A stretch of 64,000 nucleotides of DNA from Rhizopus arrhizus. Lineage: Eukaryota > Mucoromycota > Mucoromycetes > Mucorales > Rhizopodaceae. Positions 42,507 to 54,952 of the stretch are shown piece by piece. Numbering within the stretch: position 1 is the stretch's first letter; each line of letters starts with the position of its first letter. The notes beneath the pieces were generated by a model. The model saw nothing but the letters and a program-made list of their open reading frames with translations. It had not been told where the DNA came from and did no database searches. The position numbers were made by a program, and so were the translations under genes. Location of the stretch: positions 556,549 to 620,548 of the forward strand of contig JAKZZE010000031.1 in assembly GCA_024220505.1 (NCBI GenBank). The letters run 5' to 3'.

Positions 42507-44135
42507 CAGTAGCGGACAAAACTGGTGCACAAAACTTAAAATTAACATTGTATCTCCGCCATATGTCTGCGACTTTTGTGGTATATACCATCTGAAAGAC
42601 AGTCTAAAATATACATTACGTTATGTAAACCGGAACTGTGCCGGACATCCCTCAGGCATAAGGTCATTTTTAGTGATTTTTTGCATATTTCAATTTTCGC
42701 CAAAAATGTAGTGCTTGTCTAGCCTTCTTTCAATTTTCCCCAAATCTCTCCCGTTTGCTTTCAGATTTCACAGCAGATTAGTAAATTCTAGTAGCTCTTA
42801 AAAAATATATAAAACTGTACTTATTTTGTATTTCCCATTGAGTCCCCCCTTTTGTTTTTACCCTATTCACTATAACAAAGTACTAGCCTTATATGTTTAA
42901 GAAAATAAGCAACTGTAAAAATGAAACTCTGAGATCTCGAATACGCTTAGTTCGTACGACAACAGATATTCCTAGAGTAACAAGAATCTCTAAATGGACA
43001 ATCAACAGGAGAAAGAGGGAAGAAAGAAACTTAATGTCTTGTGATCATGAAGGTATTCCGCTATTAGCCTGAAAAGTTATTAGTTCAGTCATCAACCTAG
43101 AGCTTGGACAAGGTCCGCTACACACAGTTCCTGATGCTCAGCACATTTTGAGGACCTTAAGATACAGTGTTAGCAGACTGTCAGTCTAAAGGCACTGTAG
43201 GAAGCTAGATTTTGAGTCTGGAAGTAAGGAATCGAAGAATTTCATCAGCTGTATAAGTCGGAAAAAGCGATGAATGTGGTATCACGACAAGCCATTGTAT
43301 ACTATAGAGGGCTGAAAGTCTGCTATCATTAGCAATGAAACAAATATGAACATTATGGATGCAGACAGTATACACTAATATTGAAAGCAAGTCGAGCAAC
43401 CTTAGCGATTTTTTCACGGTGATCAAACAATGAAGCATGCTGGCTGCTCTGTTACGTTTTAAGGCTGTATTAGATATTGAGGACCAGAATATGTGTGTCA
43501 GGTATACGATGGTATAATGAACTCATAAATATACACATATATTTCGCTTACTTCATACCACAAAAGCCTAGCGTATAGTGGTCTAAAACGTCGTAATCTC
43601 TCGTTTCAGTATGACAATGACACAAGGCACAAGTCAACGCATGTCACAAACTCAATATTTGATAACAGCGCTTCTGTGCTACAAGTTTAGCCGCCACTAA
43701 TCCCGGCCTAAGTCCGCTTAAGCATGCCAGGTGGCAATTGATGGCAAAGGTATGATGATACGACACTAGATCAAAAGGGTCGATGATCTTTGGAAAAGAA
43801 TAGTTAAAGAGCCGGGTTCTTTTACTGAAAATGATATACACGCATATTATTAGCATATGCAAAGAAGAACATCCGATGATATCAAGAGATGAGATGATTA
43901 TATAAAGTCTAAGGTCTTAGCCACTTTTGCGGTTTTTAGAAAATATAAAATTTTATAAATTTAAAACACGCTCATCGCTCAGTTTTAACACTGTCATGCT
44001 TAGAACATACATAAATTACAATGACTAGTATATCCTCCTTCTAGTACAGTTTCATGACTATTGCAACTACCATGAGCAGGTAATGGTAGTTAAAAGCTGA
44101 AAAAAAGTTTTGTGCACCAGTTTTGTCCGCTACTG
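42507..44135 (+). mobile_element. Dead Tc1-type transposon copy 2, inside D2
   Basis: 1629 bp with the same CAGTAGCGGACAAAACTGGT TIRs as copies 1 and 3. TA on both sides (42505-42506, 44136-44137). D1 preserves the empty site: TTTTTAGCTTAGCTCATTAG at about 39365, so the insertion with TA duplication is direct. The internal transposase remnants carry the same stops and frame breaks as in the other copies. Confidence 0.93.
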
Positions 44136-45373
44136 TAGCTCATTAGAAACTTGTAACAGAACGTAGCAAAATAGTTGCGTTTGGGAAAAAAAAAAGAAGC
44201 TGAAAAATTAAAAGTAAAAAAAAAAAAAAAAAGACAAAGTTAAAGAAAAAGACTGAGTAAAAAAAAAAAAAAAAAAAAAAGAATATAGCAATAAAAGGTT
44301 CCTTATTCAAATGAAAACAATAATTTAACAGCAAATATACTTTATAGAAATGCAAATGTTCTTGCATTATAACAAAAGGATACATGTGTATTCTAAAAAG
44401 AATAAAAAAGTAAAGAAGCTCTGCTCACATTTTATTACAAGGCAGTTATAATTAACAAATACAAGCACATTTTTTTTGTTTTCAAGTAAATAGATTGCTT
44501 TATTATTTTTTATGACAAATAATATAAAAGAATATATGTTTTTAAGCTTATACTAGTTCATTACTTACTTCATGTTTACACATGGGTGTAATTTGCCATT
44601 AGCCATTAGAGATGTTAACATTGCCAGCTTCCTTTACCAAAAAGGGCTTTTCAGCAGCAAGCAGTAGTATAAGTTTGGTATTCTTATGGTTTTATCATGT
44701 TGGGAAGAACAACTTTGCTCATGAGGCTCATGTTCATCATCCGAATGTGACCCATTAGGAATTCCTAATGTAAAAAAAAAAAAAAAGAAACCGACATTAG
44801 ACTTGGTTGTTATTACTTTTTTATAAACTTACATATGATCAATACTTGAGCATTCTTTTTTATCTTTTGTACCTTTGACATCTAGTATATTCCATGAAAC
44901 AAAACAAGGGAGAAAAAAAAGATATTGTTTTACTGCTATAATTTGTTAAGATACCGACCTTTTTTTTTTATTTCAAGTAAAAAATAAAATAACATAATAC
45001 CCTTCATGCTAAACATATTGCATTCAAGTAATAAACCTTGTTCAAGCAATGTATCAGTTATCTTTTGGGATACCATTAAATGTAAACTATATGAAAAGCA
45101 ACAGTTTTTGATTTCTAATATGGATAGACATTGAATAAGTGTAACATTGGTAAAATAAGGCTACAAAAAACGCACTTCTGTTGTTTTTTTTTTCTTTTTT
45201 CTTCTTCTCTTTTTTATAAAAGGTAAGTTCTTAATATTATATATATTCTATTCCAGCTCTAATGGTACTTGTACTTTAGTAAAATCGTATTTGTTGCTTT
45301 CTTTCTATTTGAAATGGTCTTTATAAAGTCTCTTTCCCAGGATTATCATTGCTTCTTCTTTTCCTTGTTGGTA

Positions 45374-46963
45374 AAGTCCTACTGTCAACTGCCTAACAAA
45401 ACCATAAAATGGCCTGCACAGTGCTATAATTACGTCAGAACTACGAAATATAAACCATTAGATAGCCCATACATCATAGTATAAGAAGAAAAGAATGATG
45501 TAATTCTAGCTTGTTACACAAAGATCTAAATCAAGAAAAATTGATTTTGGGTTAAATGGAAAATCATGTAAGTATGATTAAATGTACTTTAAACCCTATT
45601 TTGGCGTACATGATGCAATGATAACGTAAATAACGTATCATCATGACGTAGAGAAGCTAAAAATGTATAAAAAAGCGATACTTTTCTCTTCATTTCCCCC
45701 ACCACATCTCTACTTCTACACTTGACAACTACTTCTTTGTAATGCCTTATAAACTCAGCAACGACACACGCAATAACGTCATTTCATTAATTAAGGCCGG
45801 AAAGGGTACTACAAATATTGTACGAGCCACTGGAGTGTCTAGAGCCCTAGTTATTCTCATGAAAAAGCAAGTTGATCCTGATCGCGTCAAACCCCGTGGT
45901 GGTAGAGTCAGCACCGTTCCCGATTTTACAAAGCAAGCCATAAATTTTAAAGTCCGAAAAGGCTTCTTATTATCAGCAAAGGATGTTCAAAGATATCTGT
46001 GGTCTCTTGGTTACAAATTGCAGTACTAATCTACGACACAACTAATGAGATCCCTCGGCCTTAAAACTCTGTATAAGAAAAAGAAGCCTTTAATCAAGAG
46101 AACTAACCAGAAAAAGCGATTGGAATGGGCCAAAAAACACCGTGACTGGTCTGTAGAGGACTGGAACAAGGTCATATTCTCCGACGAAACCAAATCAACA
46201 GATGGGGATCAGATGGAGCTCAAATTACATGGAAACATAAGGATGACCCACTTCGACACATAATTATCAGACTCAATTAAAAGGTGGCGGAGGCTCAATG
46301 ATGGTTTGGGGATGCATGACATCATCAGGAGTAGGTTACGCATGCCGTATTATTGAGTATCCTATGAAATCAGAGCTGTACACCCATATCTTGGACACTT
46401 CCTATAAGGATACACTCGAGCACTTCAGTCTCAGCAATGAGGAAGTCATCTTTCAACAGGACGGAGATACAAAACACACATCGAAACTCACTAAAAAATG
46501 GCTTGCAGATAACGGAATTAACTATATTCAAGACTGGCCAGCAAATAGTCCCGACCTAAACCCAATTGAACACCTCTGGCATCATGTTAAGTTGAAATTA
46601 GATGCATATGACACCAAGCCCAAAAATATGGATGAATTGTGGGATAGATTTGATGCAGAGTGGAACAAATTCACTAAAGAGGACATGAAGAAGTATTACG
46701 AGAGTATGCCAAAAAGAATTGAAGAGGTTATCAAGGCTAAAGGTGGATATACAAAGCGTTAAAGATTTGCTGTCAGATTAATTTTATAGTCATTTTTCAT
46801 TTTTTTCAAATTCCGCCACATTTTACTAATTAGTGTGCTATAAAATTTGTTCAATAAAAATATGTTGTTTTAGCACTGTTCCATTAAAATTTAAAAAGTT
46901 TAGCTTATTTTTGCGGGAATTATCTTAAATTTTATTTTTGTTAGGCAGTTAACAGCAGGACTG
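45374..46963 (+). mobile_element. Tc1-type transposon of a second family, inside D2
   Basis: 1590 bp with 28-bp imperfect TIRs: AAGTCCTACTGTCAACTGCC at the left, and the reverse complement of CAGTCCTGCTGTTAACTGCC at the right. TA flanks both ends (45372-45373, 46964-46965). The empty site is in D1 at about 40628 (GTTGGTATAAGCTTG). It contains one transposase gene broken by a stop and two frameshifts. Confidence 0.9.
45742..46762 (+). pseudogene. Tc1/mariner transposase with stop and two frameshifts
   Basis: N-terminal HTH (LSNDTRNNVISLIKAGKGTT), then QYLW-like segments to a TAA at 46027-46029. It resumes at RSLGLKTLYKKKKPLIK, DWSVEDWNKVIFSDETK (first catalytic Asp). A one-base loss just after SDETK and a compensating gain near 46260 put INRWGSDG-type sequence out of frame between them. 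From 46298 it is open: MMVWGCMTSSGVGY, FQQDGDTKHTSK (second Asp; QDG where QDN is usual), WPANSPDLNPIEHLWHH (Glu), ending GGYTKR at 46762. It is recently decayed: all catalytic residues remain. Confidence 0.88.
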
Positions 46964-47979
46964 TATAAGCTTGGCTGGTCTTTTTTTCTTTTCTTTTTTT
47001 TTTAATGGTCTATGAAAGCAAGGTACTATTACTTTACTACATACACTCAATAACTAATAATTATTATAGATGCCTGATGCTATTTAGTCGTTTGTATACG
47101 CTTAGCTAGTTTTCTTCCCATGGTCTATCTAAAGAAAGGTACTATTACTTTTACTACATATACACGATAGCTAATAATTGTCAGATGAATGCTGCTTTGC
47201 TTTGGCCTCTTTCTGTTTCTTTCCTTGTTTTTACTTTGGCTCTTAAGTACTGATGTCTTTTCTTTTGCTTTGAGTGCTCAAGTCCTTGAATCCTTGAATC
47301 CTTGTGTCTCTGAATCCTTGAGCTTAGCTTTTTTTTCTTTTTTCTTTTGAGAACTTTTTGAGTTCCACGAGACTAATTGATGTATTTTTAGATTAGATGC
47401 TGCTATTCTGGTGACATTAGGTAAGTCAAGTACTCTTTTAAAACGCTACAAGCAAAGAAATACTATGTATTGTTATTATTATTTTATTCAAATAAAAAAA
47501 AGCTATTTTTTATAAACAAAATCCCTATTTTTTATGTGTATAAAGCGATATTTATTGCAATATGAATGGTCAATAAAGAAGTATATAAAGCAATATAAGT
47601 GGTTCATAAAGAAGTATATAAGGCAGTATGAGTGGTTTATAAAAGAGCAAAAAGACAAATAAAGTAATGTTTTACAAAGCGTGATTGGTTGCCAAGCACC
47701 ATTAGATATCAAATTGATAATAAACAAGAGCCACAACGTAACTGATGAAAGATCCATCTTGCAAGATCAGTTAACGAAAAAGTCTCCCAACAGTCTCCTG
47801 TGTTGGCCATAAATCTTGCACCATCACATAACCAAAGGACGAACAATAACTTACACGATTTGTGGCAGAGACAGGAGGCTGTGCGTGGATAAATCTCTTA
47901 CCTGATTGTACACGAATGTAAATTATTTCGCAAGATTGCTAGTCAATCAGGTAACGAATTTGCACTATTATTTGCAGTG

Positions 47980-49259
47980 ATTCACTGCACCCAATCCCTA
48001 TATTCTAAATTATTATACTTCGGGTGTTTTAACAGTTGAACTTCGAATAAAATAATACAAATTTGAATTTGCAGAATAGATATATAATATTTGTATCAAA
48101 AAAAACCTAGAAAAAAACATATGTTATATCTATAACGATATATATATGTTTATAATCTGTATATTGAATAAAAAGAAATTGTATTTCTTGTAAAAAATTT
48201 TTTGTCTCTTTTGTACTACATGAATCCATGCAAACTTATAAATTGGGAAAATGAAAAGTTTTCAAATTCAGTGTATGATTTTTTAATTTCAACAAAGGTC
48301 AATAACGTAAATCCATTGGACTGTAAGCTCGGAAATTTAACTGCTTGAGTTGCGACGTCCTCTTGCCAAGCATACTCGATTTGCTATACTGCAAAAAAAA
48401 AAGAAAGTACTTAGTACATCTACCCAAAAAAAATAATTTTGTACGTTTATAATGAAAAGATAGAGAGCAACATTACTTAAATTGTGAAAGGGAACATGAG
48501 TTCAATACTTTTATCCAACGAAATGTAAAATTAATTACTTACAATTGGAATAAAAGAATGGTCTATAGGGAATCAATAAATATAAACGTTAAATAAAAGA
48601 TAAAAGTTAGAAACAAAAATGAACAAGGAAAAAGAAAAAAAAAAAAAGTTATCTTTTTTGACCGCAAGGAAAATAGCATCTATCAAAGATGATAGGGCAA
48701 TGTTTAAAGGACTAAAGCTAAGCAGAAAATAGAAGGGAATGGGTTTGGTAATCATTTTTATTTTTAATTGCAAAAAGAAACAACAATGTTAACATCAAGT
48801 GAATTTACATGTCTTGAGATTCCTTATAACAGAGACTATAAGAAAGAGTTATTGTTAATGAAATAAAATAGAACATTTGATAGATTTAGAAAAAAAGAAA
48901 AAGTAATGTTGAAATTAGACAATTGCAATGTCGGAATTACTTGCATGTGAAAAAAAGCAATGTTGGAATTACGTGCATGTTAAAAAAAAAGAATGTTAAA
49001 GTGACATTGCAAAAGAATACTTACTTTTACAAATTATCTTAAGTTGAACAAACCTACTTACAGGACCTTCGTTTTATTTATAGAGCATACAGAGATTTAC
49101 TTTGGGCTATAAAAAGCGGTTTTAGAAATTGCACTGAAATTGGAAATTTTTTTTTTGATTAAGTACTTTGAAAAAAAAAAATCTAACTGAGACGTCAACT
49201 GCAGATGTTTTAATTCATTTGCCTTTGTGTGCTAATTACAATTTATTATTCAATATATA
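47980..49259. other. AT-rich intergenic DNA
   Basis: About 1.3 kb with A/T-runs and no open frame of note. Short repeats of AATGTTGAAATTA-type sequence occur near 48905-49000 (three loose copies of CAATGT(C/T)GGAATTAC(G)TGCATGT). No gene is supported. Confidence 0.55.
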
Positions 49260-50886
49260 CAGTAGCGGACAAAACTGGTGCACAAAACTTTTTTTTAGCT
49301 TTTAACTACCATTACCTGCTCATGGTAATTGCAATAGTCATGAAACTGTACTAGAAGGAGGATATACTAGTCATTGTAATCTATGTATGTTCTAAGCATG
49401 ACATTGTTAAAACTGAGCGATAAGCGTGCTTTGAATTTATAAAATCTTATATTTTCTAAAAACCGCAAAAGTGGCTAAAATCTTAGACTTTATATAATCA
49501 TCTCATCTCTTGATATTATCGGATATTCTTCTTTGCATATGCTAATAATATGCGTGTATATCATTTTCAGTAAAAGAACCCGGCTCTTTAACTATTCTTT
49601 TCCAAAGATCATCGACCCTTTTTGATCTAGTGTCGTATTATCATACCTTTGCCATCAATTGCCACCTGGCATGCTTAAGCGGACTTAGGCCGGGATTAGT
49701 GGCGGCTAAACTTGTAGCACAGAAGCGCTGTTATCAAATATTGAGTTTTATGACATGCGTTGACTTGTGCCTTGTGTCATTGTCATACTGAAACGAGAGA
49801 TTACGACGTTTTAGACTACTATACGCTAGGCTTTTGTGGTATGAAGTAAGCGAATATATGTGTATATTTATGAGTTCATTATACCATCGTATACCTGACA
49901 CACATATTCTGGTCCTCAATATCTAATACAGCCTTAAACATAACAGAGCAGCCAGCATGCTTCATTGTTTGATCACCGTGAAAAAATCGCTCAGGTTGCT
50001 CGACTTGCTTTCAATATTAGTGTATACTATCTGCATCCATAATGTCCATATTTGTTTCATTGCTAAAGATAGCAGACTTCCAGCCCTCTATAGTATACAA
50101 TGGCTTGTTGTGATACCACATTCATCGCTTTTTCCGACTTATACAGCTGATGAAATTCTTCGATTCCTTACTTCCGGACTCAAAATCTAGCTTCCTACTG
50201 TGCCTTTAGACTGACAGTCTGCTAACACTGTATCTTAAGGTCCTCAAAATGTGCTGAGCATCAGGAACTGTGTGTAGCGGACCTTGTCCAAGCTCTAGGT
50301 TGATGACTGAACTAATAACTTTTCAGGCTAATAGCGGAATACCTTCATGATCACAAGACATTAAGTTTCTTCTTCCCTCTTTCTCCTGTTGATTGTCCAT
50401 TTAGAGATCCTTGTTACTCTAGAAATATCTGCTGTCGTACGAACTAGGCGTGTTCGAGATCTCAGAGTTTCGTTTTTACAGTTACTTATTTTCTTAAACA
50501 TATAAGGCTAGTACTTTGTTATAGTGAATAGGGTAAAAACAAAAGGGGGGACTCAATGGGAAATACAAAATAAGTACAGTTTATATATTTTTTAAGAGCT
50601 ACTAAAATTTACTAATATGCTGTGAAATCTGAAAGCAAACGGGAGAGATATGGGGAAATTGAAAGAAGGCTAGACAAGCACTACATTTTTGGCGAAAATT
50701 GAAATATGCAAAAAATCACTAAAAATGACCTTATGCCTGGGGGATGTCCGGCACAGTTCCGGTTTACATAACATAATGTATATTTTGGACTGTCTTTCAG
50801 ATGGTATATGCCACAAAAGTCGCAGACATATGGCGGAGATACAATGTTGATTTTTAATTTTTGTGCACCAGTTTTGTCCGCTACTG
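49260..50886 (-). mobile_element. Dead Tc1-type transposon copy 3, inverted
   Basis: 1627 bp, same family as 22670 and 42507 but in the opposite orientation. TA at 49258-49259 and 50887-50888. On the minus strand it reads SFQYDNDTRHKS and the same shared lesions (for example the disrupted Pro-Asp-Leu region). The three copies have almost equal length (1630, 1629, 1627 bp). Confidence 0.93.
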
Positions 50887-51719
50887 TATGCCTTTATTTA
50901 TGAGTTTTTTGTCCTATCTTTGATTAAGAATATCATTACTTTGCCTTTTTTTTTTTTTTCTTTTCTCTTTTGGATTACCGCAGTACACTTAACTAAACTC
51001 CATCATTTTTTTTTGTAAAGTAGTGCACTTATGTAAGTCAATCAATATAATACTGAATATGATGGGAAAAGATTCAAATATCTTAACACAAAAGTTGAAT
51101 TGATTTTACTTGATGAAAAATTTATTCTTGTTTAGCGGCACTTGTATAATGTCGGTAACATAACAACATCAATTGAAACTTGTTCTTCCTCTGGAACTTC
51201 AAACTGAGTATTAAAGGTTCTTATTGTTTGATTTTGAAGCTGTATATAAGGAGTTCATAAAGCGACATATCAATTGTATAAAAGTTTTTGTTGTATTTAT
51301 ACAAAAAGCAAATACTCATAGATAAATTTAATACTACTGAATCATAGTAAAACCATATCTCTATAAATAAATATGAGACTTCTGCAATGATCGTCTTTGA
51401 TGTATTGTTCATATCGGTATTTAAAGAACCATATCGGAACCTGTTTTTAAGGATAGCAGATCAATGTAATCCTATTTGATAAATATTGTTAAATCAATGA
51501 ACAATTCACACCATTCTTGATTGATTCGTCAAGAAGACAACATGTCATATTTATCCATTATCTTTCCTGCATCTTCCCATCCTCCTTGTATTATTATTTT
51601 TAGCCGATGAATTGAAATAACGGTAAAAATTTGATATTCAAAAAGTATAAATAACATCAATTGTTGCTATTAATCAAACAGTATATATCTAGTAACACAC
51701 ATTCTTTATTGTATTTATA
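50887..51719. other. AT-rich DNA with an LTR remnant
   Basis: From about 51290 (TGTTGTATTTATAC) the sequence resembles the solo LTR at 12555-12977: shared CATATCGGAACCTG at about 51430, GATTCGTCAAGAAGACAAC at about 51525, AAAAAGTATAAATAACATC at about 51640. The right end is not clear and may be cut by the Tnp2 gene start. Nothing is recognisable in 50887-51290. Confidence 0.5.
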
Positions 51720-54656
51720 ATGTACTCTTCAAGCCCATACAAATTCCATTGTTACTGTACCCAATGCTCTGGAGGAGAAGCAGGCAAGTACCAAGTTGTT
51801 ACGCAATGGACTCTTGCTCGCCATAGAAAAAAAGAAGCTGTTAAAGGTTTGTTACTTACATTAAAATAATTCTTTTGCTAACGCATCATATATAAACAGG
51901 TGAATCAGAGGCAACTCCAGAAGTTAATGCCAATAATGAAGTGATTCCGTCAAGTGAAAATGATTCTGAGAATGATGGTGATGAAGACTTTTCTAATTGG
52001 CAAATCACTGACGATGGTGAAGATGATGCCTCCAGTTGTATGGATGTTGTTGAATTTAATGTGCCCAAAGGTAAACGTCTTCTAAAATTGTGTTAGTAAA
52101 AGATAAAATACTTACTTTGTCAACTTTTAGTTAAACTTGAAGGATTCCAAAATGATGTTGTTGCTTTTATAGCAATTTTCTTGACCTATTTCCAGCTGTT
52201 TTTCATTTCTGAATATGCTGCGGAAATAGTAATGAAATTTGCTAACGATCTTGTTATCCTCTTGAATTCGAACCAATCTTTCCTGCCAAGTTGGATACTC
52301 TTCGAAATGCTGTTGGAATCGATATACCTATAAAGGTATGTTTCGCCTTGTTGTCTGCCCTGAATGCCACACACTATATGAACCTGAAGCAATTCATTGT
52401 GACTCAAGGTGTACTTTTTCCGAATTCCAAGGCATTTGCAATGCACAGCTCTTTCAATCTGTGAATATTGGTGCAAGCAAGATGTACGCTAACAAGGTCT
52501 CGGCATTCAATTCGATCAAGTACGCTTTGACAGTGATGTTCTCACGACCAGGCTTTGAATCAGCAATTGAAGCATGGCGCTATCGTACTCGTCATAACAA
52601 CACTATGTACGATATCTATGATGGTCAATTTTGGAATGAATTCAAAGATAGAGATGGTAATATATTTACCAGTCAAGCTAGATCTCTTCTGTTCACTTTG
52701 AATGTCGATTGGTTTCAATCTTCAAAAAGAACCGTGTACTCTGTTGGTGCTGTTTACTTGACGATAAACTCTTCCAAGATCCATCAGATACAAAAAAGAA
52801 AATATCATCTTGGTTTGTGTTATTCCTGGACCCAAAGAACCTAAAGACATGCAAATCAACAACTATTTGCAAGTTTTGGTGAAAGCTAAGGATCTCTATA
52901 TGGTGACTTTTCACATGTACAGCTGATTCTCCCAATGCTCCTGTCAAAGTTCGTGCTGCTCTGTTTTGATTGCTTGCGATATTCCTGCTAGCCGAAAGGT
53001 TAGTGGGTTTACTTCATTCAATGCAACTGTACCTTGTAATAAATGCTCAACAGCATTTCCTGCTCGTCAATACAAATCTTCAACGTGATTTTTCTTTTGG
53101 TCTTGAAGATCTTTGCTTGGTCACTTCGTACCAATATTGAAAATCGTCATCATGCAAGAAATTGGAAAGAAGCATCTACAAAGAAACAAAGAGTTGACTT
53201 GGAACAGAAATTTGGTACTCGATTTTCTGCCCTACATGATTGGAATACCTTGATCTTGTTCGTTGTACTGCCATTGATCCTATGCATGGCCTTTTCCTAG
53301 GAACAGCAAAGAAAATGGTTAAAATATGGCGTACTACTATTTGTGACCTTACCCATGAATTATATTTGACCGATGCTGACTTGAAAGAAATGCAAAAGGA
53401 AGCAAACGATATCGTACTGCCAGCACAATACACGCCAATCAATCAGAAAATTGCCAGCAATTTTTCTGACTTAAAGGCTGATGAATGGAGAACCTGGTGT
53501 CTTGCTCTTTCGCCCCTTTTACTGAAGTCTCTTCCAGTCCGTCACAAAGAAAATTGGGCAAAGTTTGTACAGGCCTGTCACATCGTATGTCGTCCATGCA
53601 TTACCAGAATGAAGCCATGATGGCCCACAAGCTATTCCATGAGTTTGTCATTGTTGTTGAATTGTATGGTCCAGAGATGGTCACTCCAAATATATCTTCA
53701 TCTGCATCTAAAGGACTCTATCCAAGACTTTGGCCCAATATGCATTTTGGCTGTATGGCTTTGAGAGGCTTAATGGCGACATTAAGAAGATGACAGTAAA
53801 CTACAACAGCGTTCGAAGTTACATATATGAAGAAGTTTCTTTCCGTTGTGCATATGGTGACTACATCCGTAACTTACCACAAGGAATTAAACAGAATCCT
53901 GTGATGATGTCTTCCTTTGGTTACTTGTCACCAACGCCTTCTGATTCCCTAGTTGCTTCTTCATCTACTTCGACCTGCTTTGATTTCAGTTTATTTGTCA
54001 GTGCTCCTCTACGTTAATGATACTTCACTGGTGCTGAAATTCTACCTCCTGATACGCAAGCTTTCGTTAGACACAAAGTTAATGTAGATAGATTGAATCG
54101 AGACCACTATGGTTATCTTTTCTCTTTTTACAAACTAGTATATGCTGATCGAACGTTTGCAATGCATTCACTCCAGAAGAATTTGACAAGTTGTCTACAA
54201 TGGTGCTTCCCGATATTTCCTTTTTTCTGAAATTCAAATTCTTGGACAAAGATATCGGTCAAAGGCATCGCGTGCTACTCGTGGTTGCTATATTGAAGTT
54301 GCTTGTAATTCTGCTGTTCTTGGACAAGAGCCTGAAATGCGAATTGGCGAAGTTCAATATTATTTTAGCCATCAGCTTCAAATGAAAAAATCTGTCCTTC
54401 CAAATGGTCAAGTCTTTGTGCCAGAAGCCTTTGATGAGCATACCTTTGCTTTGTACGTTGGTACAATCCTCCACTTCATCCCTTTCAAGGGTTTGAATGT
54501 CTTGGTGCCGCGTACTATCATAACTCATTTCGACCTGCTGATTCAGACTGCATTCTTCCAGTATCACGTATTTTTACTTGCGTTGCAATGAAAAAAGGTT
54601 ATCCTGATAATCATGTTGTTTTTTTACCTCTTCCAAGAAAAACCATTGACTTGTAA
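51720..54656 (+). pseudogene. Tnp2/Plavaka-like (CACTA-type) transposase, decayed
   Basis: Starts at ATG 51720 with a Cys-rich motif (HCYCTQCSGGEAGKYQ) and TLARHRKKE. Two introns fit (51847-51898 and about 52071-52131). An acidic region follows (SENDSENDGDEDFS). After a break near 52280 come the typical Tnp2 pieces: CPECHTLYEPEAIHC, YDIYDGQFWNEFKDRDGN, TLNVDWFQSSKRTVYSVGA, IPGPKEPK, APVKVRAAL, LDLVRCTAIDPMHGLFLGTA, EWRTWCLALSPLLLK, FWLYGFERLNGDIK, then the C-terminal WYNPPLHPFQGF and PVSRIFTCVA, ending at a TAA at 54656. At least six frame changes or stops (about 52280, 52770, 52970, 53130-53230, 53610, 53735, 54210-54480). The family is common in fungi and cuts and pastes its DNA element. 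TIRs were not found. Confidence 0.85.
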
Positions 54657-54952
54657 AAAAAAAAAAAAAAGTGAAGAATAAAAATATAAAATAAAAAATA
54701 AAACCAAAAATTCAAATTCCGTATTCCTTTTTAATTTTTTTTTTATTTCGCAAATGATTATTTTTACAACTGCAAGTTATCTTCATTCGATACTAACTCA
54801 TCACCAAAAGCCCAGGCGATGCTTTCTTCAGTTATATTTCTTTTTTTATCAAGCTGGGAACAGGCAACGAATATTTTCTTCGAATGCGAGGAAGAGACTG
54901 AATGTTGCTGGTTCCAGTCCTTTGTCTTTTGGCCCTGTCATTTTCTATTTGA

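Larger units (their letters stand above)
42109..47979. mobile_element. D2: second copy of the non-coding inverted-end element, with two insertions
   Basis: 5871 bp between CACTGCAAATAATCG (42109) and the inverted ATTATTTGCAGTG (ending 47979). After removing the two TA-type insertions (42507-44135 and 45374-46963, each with one duplicated TA) about 2.65 kb remains, matching D1 (2.68 kb) throughout: the homopolymer-rich part, the 40420-40640 region, the octamer array (here three units, 47283-47306) and the GAAGTATATAAGGCA units. Sequence just inside the ends differs from D1, so the two copies are diverged. Confidence 0.7.

Noticed and set aside
42109..47979. D2 as an autonomous element because it contains a transposase
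   Set aside because: The transposase belongs to a nested Tc1 element with its own TIRs and TA duplication; D1 lacks it.
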